A DNA stretch of 64,000 nt from Echinococcus granulosus (Eukaryota > Platyhelminthes > Cestoda > Cyclophyllidea > Taeniidae), in contig NW_020170382.1 in the NCBI RefSeq assembly GCF_000524195.1, positions 1,647,382 through 1,711,381 of the forward strand, given 5' to 3'. The translations under genes and the position numbers were made by a program. This document shows, in pieces, positions 53,901-62,394 of this stretch; position 1 is the stretch's first letter; each line of letters opens with the position of its first letter. The notes below the pieces were generated by a model. That model did not search any database. It was not told the DNA's origin and worked only from the letters and a program-made list of their open reading frames with translations.

Positions 53901-56900
53901 ACAGATTAATTTCGCCTGGATTTTCGGCAGCAATCAGTATTGTAAAGCCCGAATTACTCTGGAAGTAACTTCATTACCGATTGGCACGAGAGAATGGTGA
54001 CGACTAGTATGGCTCCATTCCCCTTGTGTGGAGAACAATTCAGTGACTGTAAAGACCCGTGTTGTATGTCATTAAGATAAATCTCACTAATTTGTAACTG
54101 GCAACTTTATTTTGACCTATTTATCACGTCTGAACTACGTTTAAACCGTTTTCTTTTTTAAAATATCTATGCTTTGTACATCATCGGACAGACAGTAAGA
54201 AAGCGTAAGCCTATCGGTAAGGTCACTTTCTTTCGTCTTGATGTGCTCAATCGGTGTTGTTACAAGTCATCTATTGGCCAATCCGAAACCAGTCTGTGAC
54301 GGGTGTCCTTGATATTGGAATGAAGCGATACCTACTGTTTTGGAAATATTGTCTAAATCTAACCACTCAAAAGACCAGTTCTCTATCATTTTCAGTTTTA
54401 TTGGTTACCTAGAGCACCATCCAGTAATTCAGCAGATACCATAAAACTGTATTGGCTAGATTTCATTGAGGAAATGGCAACAGATATTGAAGGTTGCCTT
54501 TCCGGTCTCGCTAGTTTATCCACCCCCTTCATTGGTTGTAACAAAAATTCAACCAAAAAGTTGGTGCATAAAATGCTAGTAGTCTTTTTTACGCTCCATT
54601 ATATCCGTAGGCTTCGCTTCAATGAAGTTTCAGGGTGGCGCCACTACTTTTAACACAAGTATGCAGTCGTATCTCGGCTACAATTTTACAGTAAAATAAT
54701 TTGACAGAATATTTAGACGTGGTAAACCGAACATTTTCACACGGAAACAATTGAGATGCTCAACCCAAAGTGCTGGACCTTATTTTTAATGCAAGCGTTC
54801 CCTCCATCACTGCAGTCAGATTGCACTTTTTATCACAAGAAATTGCAGCTAGAATATGGAAGTACTGTATAAAAGGTGTGCTACGCATTTTGTCAACTAT
54901 TTTTCGTGGATAGATGAAGGGAGTAGGCTACCTACTGCGAATATCCACTGCTCGAATGGGCAGGGGTTTACTCGGCATACTTAATACCACGTTCGAAATT
55001 GTTATAACACAAATAATGTTAGTGCTTGGTGCTGAATAAGGGCACTACTCAGTATCCAAGACTTACTCAACATGCAATTTAATTTGTTTTTACTACGACA
55101 TTTTACCAGTTTTTAGGAATCTCGATAGGATCTGCTTGTGAATGTACATGTGTCATGCAACTGTTCTTTTCCGCAAACGCAATTACCGCGTTAAGTAGTT
55201 ACTACATTACTCCCTTGTTAGAAGCGCATTTTTTTTGCTTGCTGACCTACTACATGTCTCTTCCTCCCCCAGGAAATACGTGTAATCGAATTGTCGATAA
55301 ATGATGTCTTCGTCTTCACTTTCGCTTGTGATATTTTCCTTCCCCTACCGTTCCTTCAGTTCTGCTAGAAACAGCCCTTCATGGTGACAGTGGTGGAGGT
55401 GTAGGCCGTAAAATCTAGCTCTTCAGTCACTCATTAAAATAATGTATACTTTTTAAATCATCCCAAAAAGTGATGTAGATTGATTACTTTTCAATAACTA
55501 AATAAATGTTTACTGCGCTCTCTAATTCCTATGGAAAAAAATGAAAAATAAATGTTCCTATTTCCCTATTATATCTCAAAATGTTTTAGGTGGAGGTGAA
55601 AACTGCGGTGCTGTTGTTCTGCACCTAACCTACATTGCTATTCATAAAGTCCAAGCTAGGCAAGCGTCGGGGTTAGCTGTTAGCTTTATTCTACATCTGG
55701 GCATCATTCGAACAAGTTGGCAATAAATGCTTGGAACACATTCATCCATCCATCCCATATCCGTCCATTCATCCAACTCTCCTATATCCATCTACCCATT
55801 CGTCCAACCATTCAAGACCCAAAATTCCTCTGGATACTACCTTCTTGATCTCACTTATTATGCAAATTCTCAATTTATATGAAAAGACGCTTTTCAATCG
55901 CTCCAGTATTGTTTAGCAAGTCCGGTAGTGCTTGGCTCCTCTTGAAAGACTGGTCAACGCGGAAGTTATATCAATCAAGTGATTTACCCTACTGGCTTCA
56001 AAATGAAATTTTTCAGATGGATGTCATCTCAAGAGATAAGTAAAAGATGGTCTGGAATTAGTGAGGTTTTTTGAGTTAGTGAAGGAATATTGTAGTGCCT
56101 GGTACTTTCCTGAGGACGAAAGTAGATATAATACTCAGGGAAAATACATATTTTCGACACAGTAGGGCTTGGGGTTACTGGCGGGTCCAGAGACCAATCC
56201 ACCCGGCGAAGGTACAACGGCGGAACCCTTCAGTGGCCCTTTCACCCAAACTGGAAGTTAAACAAGCAATCATCATATTATAATATATGGTCAAGTTAGA
56301 ATAACCTTTTTCATCTCATTTTCTCGGCATTAATCCTCAAGCATTTCAAACAGCCGAGCAAAATCAGTTATTTTGTCCTTAGGTTTACATTAGTATTAAT
56401 GAAATCCAGTTTGCTTCTTTAGCCCTTAAAGAAGTGTTGAGGTTGCTGATAGCATTATTTGTCCGTCAAACATCAACCAAATAGGTTATTTAAAAAAATG
56501 TTTGGTGTATAACTCAAAGTAGCCAAAAGTCTCAGAACTACTCCCTCTAGGCGCTCCTTTTCTATCTCAACGACTACTTTCTCAGCCCCGTAGTATCGAA
56601 TAAACGGGGTCAGTGTTAATTCCTTTCCGTTGTATGTTATGCGCTCTTACTTTCCTTCCAATCAAGTACTTTTTCCTTCATTTTCGTTTATGTATTTTCA
56701 CCATACTCGTCCCGCTCTCCTGTCAAGGACACTATTAGGAGGCTGCCACTCATCGCCGACCTCCCACCAACTTGTCAGTGCCAACCTACCTAGGGGCCGG
56801 ATTTTAAAAAGGTTTGGCGAGACGGCGGGTGTGGGGAAGCAGGCAGGAGAGCGGGTAGACAGCCTTCCACGCGAGGAGTGGTAAATGTGTACGCACGTTC

Positions 56901-58796
56901 GCTCGTCAGACAAATGTCTCAGGGAGTGTACATTTCGGCCGCTGATTGAGAGGTCGCCGTCTTGACTGTCCCTCAATGAGGTCGCTGCTGAGAGTTGGCC
57001 GACTCATTCTTCTTCCTCCTGGGATGTCCGAAGTTATTGCCTTCTTTTTTGGGCTCGGGTTTTGTTCCTTCTACCATAGTTCAAAAATGTGAAGTATGGT
57101 ACTGTAGTGCCTCGATTATTTCCGGCATATGCGATGAGAAATAGCCAGTATGAGGGCGGAATAGAGACTGAACAGGTCTGCTTTGGAAACACGTATAAAT
57201 ATAAAAATGTCCTTCTGCTATAATAATACATTGAAACCACACGTATGCCCCCAAAACAGAACTCGCCTTTTCAACTTTTGAGCATGTTAAGATAATCCTA
57301 TTTTCATAATGCGGTTGTTCTAGGAATCTCTCCACCAAAAATGACAGAATAGCATTCTGTCACACACTTGGTATCACGGACAGAAAGTGTTTCGGTGAAG
57401 GCCTAAATTAATCTTGGTCGGCTCTCAAGTTAATTTTAGGGTTGGGTTTCTGTCGCAATAGTCTGAGGAATTCACTAGTGTGCTCTGAAAGATTCCAGTG
57501 ACAGCAACCTGAAAACAGTAGAGCACCACATGAGAAGATCGCATGAAAGCTGAATGGAAATGCTGGACCCACCCGTGCTCCGAATATCGATATCGTCTGT
57601 ATCAGATGAATGACCAAGTAAATAGTGATAGGGGAGCTAAGTTCCTTTGAAATGACTTAGCTTAGTGAATCCTATGCAGGCATGAATCTGGACGAGTATT
57701 TTATCTAGGCGATTTCCTTAAATTCAAACTCCCATGGTAAAATGTGCTTTTGAAGACGCCCGACACGCTCATCTAAACTAAATAAGACGGCGCTTTCGTC
57801 ATTTTCCTTAAAATACAACTCTGTGTTTTCGGTTTCGGATGGACAGAAAAGGTTCCACTTTTTGAACTTGGTTGTTGCGACGTTTACTGCGTTGTGGAAT
57901 GTAATTGATGCCTTCATTACGCTTTCATTCGTTTAAAGTACCAGCAGGCTGCAAAATGGCATAAAACGGGGTCATAAAGTCTTCCCTTCGAATCCCACCG
58001 CTATGGACGCAAAATTTTATCGTGCCGGCTGCCTTAATCATTTGCTCGAGCGCACTTGTGCACTCTTAATGATAAAGTTACTCTAACTGTTTTAGTCTCT
58101 CTCATCGGATGGAGTCTCAGTTTATATGGAGTGAGCACAAAACCACCTCACCACCCTTCCCATCAGCAGCCCGTGCTTCCCACGCGCGGCCCCCGGGAGC
58201 GCCAAATCCATCCTCTTGCCTCCATGCTGGATGAGCACGATCCAGGTGTGCCACCGCCACCACCAGTCCCCTTTAGTCCCAAAACCTCCGTTAGTTTCTC
58301 ACCGGAGGCCTACGCGGTAGGGCTGGGAGGTAAACCTCCGCCCCCTCCTCCTCCGTCGTTTCCCTTCGGCTCCGATTTCCTCGACATCTGGAATGACCAC
58401 ATCGTGGATGTGGTTTTGGAGGGAGAAGGAGCGATGGTTGGTGGTAGTGGTGGGTATCAAGGCAATGGAAAATGGTACGACAGCCTCCACCATGTCTATC
58501 AGATGCCACCGCCTAAGCCGAACACCAAGAACAACCTTGACGCCTCACAGACTTATCACAGCGTCCATTCTGGAGGCTATGGGCTGGAACGGTTGAACTC
58601 GCCGCGCAAATCGAATAGCGGTGGTGGTGGCGGATGGCAGCGCATTGAACTTACCCGACAGTCGGCAGTGAAGTCGGTGAAGTCATCGGCGGGCTGGTGG
58701 TTGAAAGAGGAGGGCAATGGTTCGGCCACTATCACTGTTCTCACGTTATCATCGCTTTTCACTATTTTTTATACTTTTCTTTGTCTTTTTGTCTGA
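14611..58796 (+). CDS. FURIN: Furin-like proprotein convertase (kexin family S8B), 11 exons
   Basis: This is a subtilisin-like serine protease of the secretory pathway that cleaves precursors after paired basic residues. The eleven exons listed below join in phase to 853 residues. The order is: hydrophobic signal segment (about 17-40); prodomain with internal site RRVAKR (about 117-122); activation site RVKR, cleaved after Arg154; catalytic domain with Asp204 (ILDDG), His248 (RHGTRC), oxyanion Asn349 (SGNGG) and Ser422 (SGTSASAP); and P domain to about 633. The oxyanion Asn makes it furin/PC1-like rather than PC2-like. The P domain has RGE where mammalian furin has RGD. No cysteine-rich repeats follow. 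Instead there is a Pro/Gly-rich tail with PPPPP runs, ending in a C-terminal hydrophobic stretch (831-853). An RGPR basic motif (651-654) could allow shedding. ATG 14611 is the first in frame after a TAA at 14575. Confidence 0.94.
14929..15379 (+). other. Furin-like intron 1
   Basis: This 451-base intron is the shortest in the gene. GTAAGC...TTTTTTTAG; nothing else is recognised. Confidence 0.8.
15380..15478 (+). CDS. FURIN: Furin-like exon 2 (internal propeptide site)
   Basis: It encodes residues 107-139 with [12 protein letters not shown], aligned with furin's HRGVTKRS, the pH-dependent second cleavage site of the propeptide. It is phase 0 on both sides. Confidence 0.92.
15479..21471 (+). 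other. Furin-like intron 2
   Basis: This 5,993-base intron contains a G+C-richer repeat-like stretch at about 18640-19770. Its right end has tRNA-like promoter boxes (separate entry). Other open frames, including a 148-codon minus-strand one at 20453-20899, have no recognisable product. Confidence 0.75.
19490..19775 (-). mobile_element. Possible tRNA-derived SINE fragment
   Basis: On the minus strand, a D-arm-like GCTT CGTGGTA AAGC (A box, ending near 19752) is followed about 48 bases later by the B box GTTCGAATC (19714-19706). This is the spacing of an internal pol III promoter. The rest of a tRNA cloverleaf cannot be formed, so this looks like a SINE head or tRNA fossil. The body towards 19490 is richer in G and C than its flanks. 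Confidence 0.35.
21472..21573 (+). CDS. FURIN: Furin-like exon 3 (activation site)
   Basis: It encodes residues 140-173: [15 protein letters not shown], then DVYHQ, matching furin's WLEQQVAKRRTKRDVY. Autocatalytic cleavage is expected after Arg154. Confidence 0.95.
21752..21764. repeat. (GC)n dinucleotide run
   Basis: Thirteen bases of alternating G and C, continuing as CACGTACG. Alternating purine-pyrimidine runs of this kind can adopt Z-DNA. Confidence 0.9.
23499..23551. repeat. (GGGT)n microsatellite
   Basis: A 53-base array of TGGG units with a single TGTG interruption near 23521. With many GGG runs on the transcribed sense strand it could form a G-quadruplex in DNA or in the intron RNA. 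Confidence 0.95.
24567..24701 (+). CDS. FURIN: Furin-like exon 4 (catalytic Asp)
   Basis: It encodes residues 174-218: [20 protein letters not shown] and PDL, with catalytic Asp204. The acceptor is TATTAAG, which lacks a pyrimidine-rich tract next to the AG; the donor is GTGAGT. Confidence 0.95.
24702..28488 (+). other. Furin-like intron 4
   Basis: This 3,787-base intron contains a run of 13 C at 27628-27640. Open frames are short and unassignable. Confidence 0.75.
28489..28571 (+). CDS. FURIN: Furin-like exon 5
   Basis: It encodes [20 protein letters not shown] and onward to the split Asn codon just before the catalytic His, matching furin's ASFDVNDQDPDPQPRY. The acceptor is TTTTCTAG and the donor GTGAGT. 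Confidence 0.94.
28572..32571 (+). other. Furin-like intron 5
   Basis: This 4,000-base intron includes an AT-rich 12-bp-arm inverted repeat at 29543-29568 and a G+C-richer patch right of it (to about 29800) that is open on both strands but unassigned. Confidence 0.75.
29543..29568. repeat. AT-rich near-perfect palindrome
   Basis: Arms 29543-29554 (AATGCATATATA) and 29557-29568 are exact complements separated by TG. It is AT-rich, so a cruciform or a breakage-prone site is possible. Confidence 0.8.
32572..32836 (+). CDS. FURIN: Furin-like exon 6 (catalytic His)
   Basis: It encodes residues 247-334 after completing Asn246: [20 protein letters not shown] with catalytic His248, then [19 protein letters not shown] and [17 protein letters not shown]. 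Homology puts its end at NGILK before GRGGLG. The donor there, AAG|GTCCTT, is weak. Confidence 0.93.
32837..35435 (+). other. Furin-like intron 6
   Basis: This 2,599-base intron begins with the weak donor GTCCTT. A perfect 20-bp palindrome lies at 35258-35277. I see nothing else. Confidence 0.75.
35258..35277. repeat. Perfect 20-bp palindrome
   Basis: GCGTCACATATATGTGACGC is its own reverse complement. TGTGACGC also occurs about 30 bases to the left. It lies about 160 bases before exon 7. Confidence 0.9.
35436..35648 (+). CDS. FURIN: Furin-like exon 7 (oxyanion Asn)
   Basis: It encodes residues 335-405: [17 protein letters not shown] with Asn349, then [20 protein letters not shown] and [17 protein letters not shown], nearly identical to furin. 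The donor is GTGAGT. Confidence 0.95.
35649..41084 (+). other. Furin-like intron 7
   Basis: A 5,436-base AT-rich intron. Short open frames (for example 36932-37126 plus) have no recognised product. Confidence 0.75.
41085..41305 (+). CDS. FURIN: Furin-like exon 8 (catalytic Ser)
   Basis: It encodes residues 406-478 and two bases: [18 protein letters not shown] with Ser422, then [16 protein letters not shown] and [12 protein letters not shown]. The acceptor is GTGTAG and the donor GTAAAT. Confidence 0.95.
41341..41453. repeat. Degenerate ATCC tetranucleotide tract
   Basis: Many ATCC and CATT units in a pyrimidine-rich stretch, heavily mutated. A similar tract occurs in intron 10 (55739-55813). 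Confidence 0.75.
42222..42417 (-). mobile_element. Solo LTR copy C (diverged)
   Basis: It shares in order with the other copies the blocks GAAGACAAA, TACTCGGGC, CAACGGCGG, ACCAAAAC and AATTAAACAA, ending in ACAAACA. The TG end (42222 or 42225) is uncertain. It is the most diverged copy. No coding sequence or second LTR is visible, so it is a solo LTR or a truncated element. Confidence 0.65.
44176..44460 (+). other. Coding-like G+C-richer island in intron 8
   Basis: Two plus-strand frames are open here. One runs about 90 codons to TAG at 44458-44460 and includes [11 protein letters not shown] and [16 protein letters not shown]. An acceptor-like TTTCGGCAG ends at 44175 and a strong donor CAG|GTACGC follows 44327. 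No known domain is recognised. It may be an unused exon, a decayed gene or an old repeat. Confidence 0.3.
45835..45854. repeat. Perfect 20-bp palindrome
   Basis: TTCCTCATTTAAATGAGGAA is its own reverse complement. It lies about 290 bases before exon 9. No function is evident. Confidence 0.9.
46148..46370 (+). CDS. FURIN: Furin-like exon 9 (P domain start)
   Basis: It completes Gly479 and encodes [20 protein letters not shown], then the first P-domain strands ending LEHVQAK. It matches furin's YGLLDAGAMVALAQNWTTV and LEHAQARL. The acceptor is CCTTTAG and the donor GTGAGT. Confidence 0.94.
47491..48231 (+). pseudogene. Decayed coding-like tract of unknown family in intron 9
   Basis: From ATG 47491 one frame runs 101 codons with a single stop (TGA 47620). 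A second frame (47790-48023, 77 codons) takes over exactly where the first ends. A third (48046-48231, 62 codons) follows an acceptor-like GTGATTTAG. The translations look protein-like ([36 protein letters not shown]), but I recognise no family. A broken gene copy or retrocopy explains the frame changes best; chance is not excluded. Confidence 0.3.
48262..48283. repeat. 10-bp-arm inverted repeat
   Basis: ACACCCTCTA and TAGAGGGTGT are exact complements separated by TC. It starts 30 bases after the last stop of the decayed coding-like tract. Confidence 0.8.
53370..53571 (+). CDS. FURIN: Furin-like exon 10 (P domain)
   Basis: It encodes [20 protein letters not shown] and [20 protein letters not shown], then [11 protein letters not shown], matching furin's LTLSYNRRGDL...SPMGT...WAFMTTHSW. 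The RGD tripeptide of mammalian furin is RGE here. The acceptor is CACCCCAAG and the donor GTGAGT. Confidence 0.94.
55739..55813. repeat. Degenerate ATCC/CATC tetranucleotide tract
   Basis: Imperfect CATC, ATCC and TCCA units over about 75 bases, resembling the tract in intron 8. Confidence 0.8.
56091..56268 (-). mobile_element. Solo LTR copy B
   Basis: A 178-base unit starting TGTAGTGCCTGG and ending TTAAACAAGCA, with GACGAAAG, TAATACTCAGGG and CAACGGCGG in the same order as the other copies. Both ends fit TG...CA. No clear target-site duplication is visible. Strand is relative to the integrase-linked copy, so it lies antisense to the convertase. Confidence 0.8.
58096..58796 (+). CDS. FURIN: Furin-like exon 11 (Pro/Gly-rich tail, C-terminal hydrophobic end)
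   Basis: The acceptor CTGTTTTAG restores phase and the final P-domain strand ([12 protein letters not shown]). It then encodes about 220 residues unlike furin: [21 protein letters not shown], glycine runs, and EEGNGS followed by 23 mostly hydrophobic residues ending LCLFV and the stop TGA. No cysteine-rich repeat or cytosolic tail is present. Confidence 0.9.
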
Positions 58797-60023
58797 GAAG
58801 ATAATCCCCCCTTTACTACATAAAGGCTTCCTGTGCTGCTAAAGCATTGTTGCCACGGCCACAAATACTGCCCCACCCCACTACCTAAACAAATTGTGAT
58901 TAACCAGGAGCTATGTACACATTCATACTGTTTTTCTGTGTAAGAAAATACGTTTCTGTGGTGTTGTTTATTGCTCCCTTCTCCCCTCTTCTACCATGCT
59001 CCTCCTCTTCCTCCTTTTCTCATTCCGAAGAAACCTACTCGTTCGCACTGCACAATCTCTCGAGTAACTTAATGTGATTTTAGCGCTATGGATGAATTAA
59101 GCTTGGCTTCTCTGTCCCACCGCATTTGCATATGCTCTCCACCTACCTCATTCCGCAGTCGGCATTGAATGACCTATTTTTGCTGCAACTTCATCCTTTT
59201 TTATCAGGTGCTCTTATGGAACCAGACCGCAATATGGAGATGCGCAGGCGCCTTTAATGTGGGGAGGTAGTTTATTGGTCAACTATGTCATCAAGCAATG
59301 GGTTTCGGAGGCCGTGTCCGAAGTTTTATCTAGCAAATGATTTACCAAGAGTAGAACGCTTAATGTTGCGTGCCGTGATCGACGTCAAGTATAAGGTGAG
59401 AAGTTGGACTAAAATTTCAACTATTGAGTTGGGGCAGAGGGATACACTTCCTCTAGCTCTGGAGATGAGGAGTGCAATATTTTGTTTCTAAAAATTGTCA
59501 GGAGATGGTCACGCGGCCACGTTTCACGAATTTGGTTTTGCGATGGAGTTCCATGCATTGACGGAGCGGTAGCTCTGCAGACGCTGACGCCTTGTTGGTG
59601 CTGTAGGGTTGAAATTAACAATTTCCGCCTAGGATTCTCAATCTTGTGGCTTCCCTTCCATAAGCCCTTCTAAAACTGCATTAACATCGAGCCATGTTCC
59701 ACCCTCTGCCTTTTAGGCTGATGAATTTTTTCATTGCTAACCTTGAAGGAGTTGCCACTGCCTAGAATGTTGTCCTCTATGCCCCTAACACAGAACTACG
59801 TGGTGAAAAGCCAAACGCAGCTCTCAAAAAATTCTGCTGTTGTAACGTTTTACTCAACACACCGAAGTGCATTTGTAGTACTCTGAACTTTTCGCATCCT
59901 GGAATTTCCACCATATGAGACTATAAACGTTATCCGCATCATCCAAAGCTCCAACCCTAAAATATTTCTGTGAATTCGGGTCTTTAATGGACTCTTTTCA
60001 GTACTTCTCTCGCTACATTCGTA
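58797..60023. other. Intergenic region downstream of the convertase
   Basis: It holds the 3' UTR of the convertase. I see no canonical AATAAA in the first 500 bases. Short frames on both strands at 59285-59673 are not recognisable. Confidence 0.6.
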
Positions 60024-61312
60024 ACTTCAGTCTCACGATGTCTACGGATGGCCTAACATACATAAACACATACTGAGAACCCTCTTGAAATTTCTTGCTT
60101 CCGAATTTGTTTCGCGCCGCTTCTTCTCGAAGTCGCTATCAATCTTGGTTACAGATGTCGTAACGAGAGGCATTAGCGCAATGGTGAGGGAAGATGACCA
60201 TCCCACTTTGTGGATGTTGGCGCATCTGAAAGCTGCCATGTTCCAACTCGTAAAGAGGCTCTAGCCTAGTATCGAGTTAGGAGACCTCGCGATTGTCACT
60301 AACCATTAAGACTTGAGATGCATCTAAAGCACTTAAAAGTCTTTGGAGAAATACTCCACTGCAGTGCATTGAGGTTGAACTGTTACACTAGTTGTATTGC
60401 ATCACCAAGTTTAATTCGGATGCCGACTAATGCCTCAAAGTGCCTCTGCTTAGGTGGGAAGCACCTCATTGCAGCGCCACTACCCGTTCAGCGACATAAG
60501 CAAATGCGCTACCCCGAATTTTTGCGAAAAGACTGGATACATCTTGGGGAGGTGTCGGCTACACCTGATGGATTATCGTCATGGCGATCGAATGATTATT
60601 CCCCTCCCCTAGTGACATTAGCAATTATTAAGGAATTACATTGTGATCCTTGGAGTAACAAGAAGATGAAAGTCGGTGATCTGAACTAAATGGTGACATT
60701 TACGAGGTTTTCAAGAGCTGCATCCAGGATATGCATGGGATGCATTTAGGATCGCCTCAGTGGATATCTTGGCAGATGACTTGTGAAGCCTGATATCCCT
60801 TTCCTGAGCAAATGCTATGCGTCAGTTACCCATGGCTCTTACCCCGGTCAGAGGTACACTTTACTACCTTGCCTACTGCCGATTATACTCCCGGAGTGCT
60901 GTGTGTATCAGTGACGGCCGAATAGTCTTGCGAGTACTGTCAAACTTGTCAACCCCTGTGCTTTCACGAAACTGAAGTGTGATTTGGAAAACTGCCAGTT
61001 GCAGTACCGCAGCCCTTTGTACTCCACAGTCGGAAGCAGCCTAAAGCAGCTGTTAAAAGTCGTGTCGTTAGGACGAACGTCTAGAGACGAGACTTAAAGA
61101 CTATCGAGGGAAATACCTCGGACCGTCGAGAGAAGTTGTTATAGATGAGAGTTCCGTCCAGTAAAAGCCTGAATAAACTTGAGCATAATTTCCTCACTTC
61201 CGCCCTCCCTGTGTCTGCTGTGTATTCTGCACCTGATACTGAAGAGGGAATTCCGCAGACTGATTTCGAGTGCAGCAGCGGCACAACTGTGCAAATCAAG
61301 ACGTTCGTTTAA
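60024..61312 (+). pseudogene. Decayed coding-like tract, unknown origin
   Basis: A plus-strand frame is open from about 60024 to 60260. A 123-codon frame runs 60318-60689. A frame-shifted continuation from about 60693 to TAA 61310-61312 is interrupted by only five stops (60791 TGA, 60923 TAG, 60980 TGA, 61082 TAG, 61142 TAG). None is TAA, although the DNA is AT-rich; CAG and CGA codons mutated by C-to-T would give this pattern. No domain is recognised. It may belong to the degenerate retroelement to its right or to an unrelated dead gene. Confidence 0.3.
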
Positions 61313-61689
61313 CTAGCGGTGGATATGGTGACTGTCATGGCGCAATTTTCAATTATCTCTTTTTCCGGTGCTAATATAACTGGATAGCAAGTTATGTGTG
61401 GTATTAAGTTCGCTTTTAGCTACGCCAAGCTTCTTATTTCCACTTCAACAAACTAGTTTTGGGCCCGAGAATGTTACAATAGCTTAACACAACGAAAAGA
61501 AATTATAAGGCGGGAAAAATTTTCGGACTATCAAAGTGGGAGATGAAAAGATGGGGTTCCTCCAAATATTGTATTTTTAAGTAATTTTCAGCAGGAAAAT
61601 ACACAGGTTAATTAAAGTTCAATGTTCATAATAATCAACCTGATAACATTAAAACCTATGTTTACACGCCTCGAAATGAGAGCATAGCT

Positions 61690-62063
61690 TGGCACTTCCT
61701 TACCGGACGTTGGAGCGGCAATCCACCAGGCTTCCTAGTACGTATTACCACCAATGAAGAAATTGGGCCTACCCCCAACCTCGCGCGTGAACACTTATGC
61801 TTGCCCAATATACCAGACAAAAGACATACTATGACAACCACAGCCAGCTTAACGTCGACCAAGAGGGAGGCCCAGGACAGCTCTATACACCTGCTTCACC
61901 TCCCAGAGTACATTTCAGGTCCCACCAACCCTGGAATAAGAATGCAACCTCAGTGATAACGGTTGTCCCACCAACAAACTACTCAGTCTGCTATACACAG
62001 CTCTGCTCACGGTTAACCACGGTCCACCATAATAAAATGAGTCCTTATAGAGACATACCATAG
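61690..62063 (+). pseudogene. Ty3/gypsy integrase C-terminal remnant
   Basis: The open part (61797-62063) has RQKTYYDNHSQLNV, LYTPASPPRVHF, PPTNYSV and TTVHHNKMSPY in the order seen in the C-terminus of Ty3/gypsy integrases (RQKxYYD, the hydrophobic W/F-PP segment, the PW...P region, and TVHxNxLKPY). Upstream to about 61690 a same-frame stretch with ALPYRT resembles the end of the integrase core but has stops. The rest of pol is not recognisable, so the copy is dead. Confidence 0.7.
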
Positions 62064-62211
62064 ACGGTATACGAAGCTGAGATCTGCATGTTAATTGAAA
62101 TAAGGCTTACTGAAAATATCATGTAAAGAAACAGGTCTCAAGGGAACTCAAAGAGGACTATGGAATACATGTGCTTGAAGGTACCTCTGAGGTAACAATG
62201 TAATACGATAG

Positions 62212-62394
62212 TGGTTTATCCCTCGGCATTAATAAGGCGCCACTTTTGTACTTTGAATTAGCCACCTTGTACCTTGCTGGGTGGGCTGGCCTTTTGGGCC
62301 ATGCCAATAGCCCAGACACCTTCTCTGTGTTGAACGCATATTCTGCCCGAGTATTTTGTCCTCTTTCGTCTTCAGTGAGTCCCGGGATGCTACA
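62212..62394 (+). mobile_element. LTR copy D, adjacent to gypsy integrase remnant
   Basis: A 183-base unit starting TGGTTTATCCC and ending GATGCTACA. Read on the minus strand it begins TGTAGCATCCCGGG and shares GACGAAAG and AATACTCGGGCAGAATAT with copy A. It lies about 150 bases after the integrase tail in the expected place and orientation of a 3' LTR. No clear polypurine tract precedes it. Confidence 0.75.

Larger units (their letters stand above)
53572..58095 (+). other. Furin-like intron 10
   Basis: This 4,524-base intron contains an ATCC-type tetranucleotide tract (55739-55813), LTR copy B (56091-56268) and a G+C-richer patch at about 56700-57010 open on both strands but unassigned. Confidence 0.75.

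Noticed and set aside
57985..58000. CCTTCGAATCCC resembling a tRNA T-loop
   Set aside because: The flanks do not pair as a T stem and no cloverleaf can be drawn.
56091..62394. LTR copies B and D as the two ends of one full-length element
   Set aside because: They are in opposite orientation, differ clearly in sequence, and the last convertase exon lies between them.
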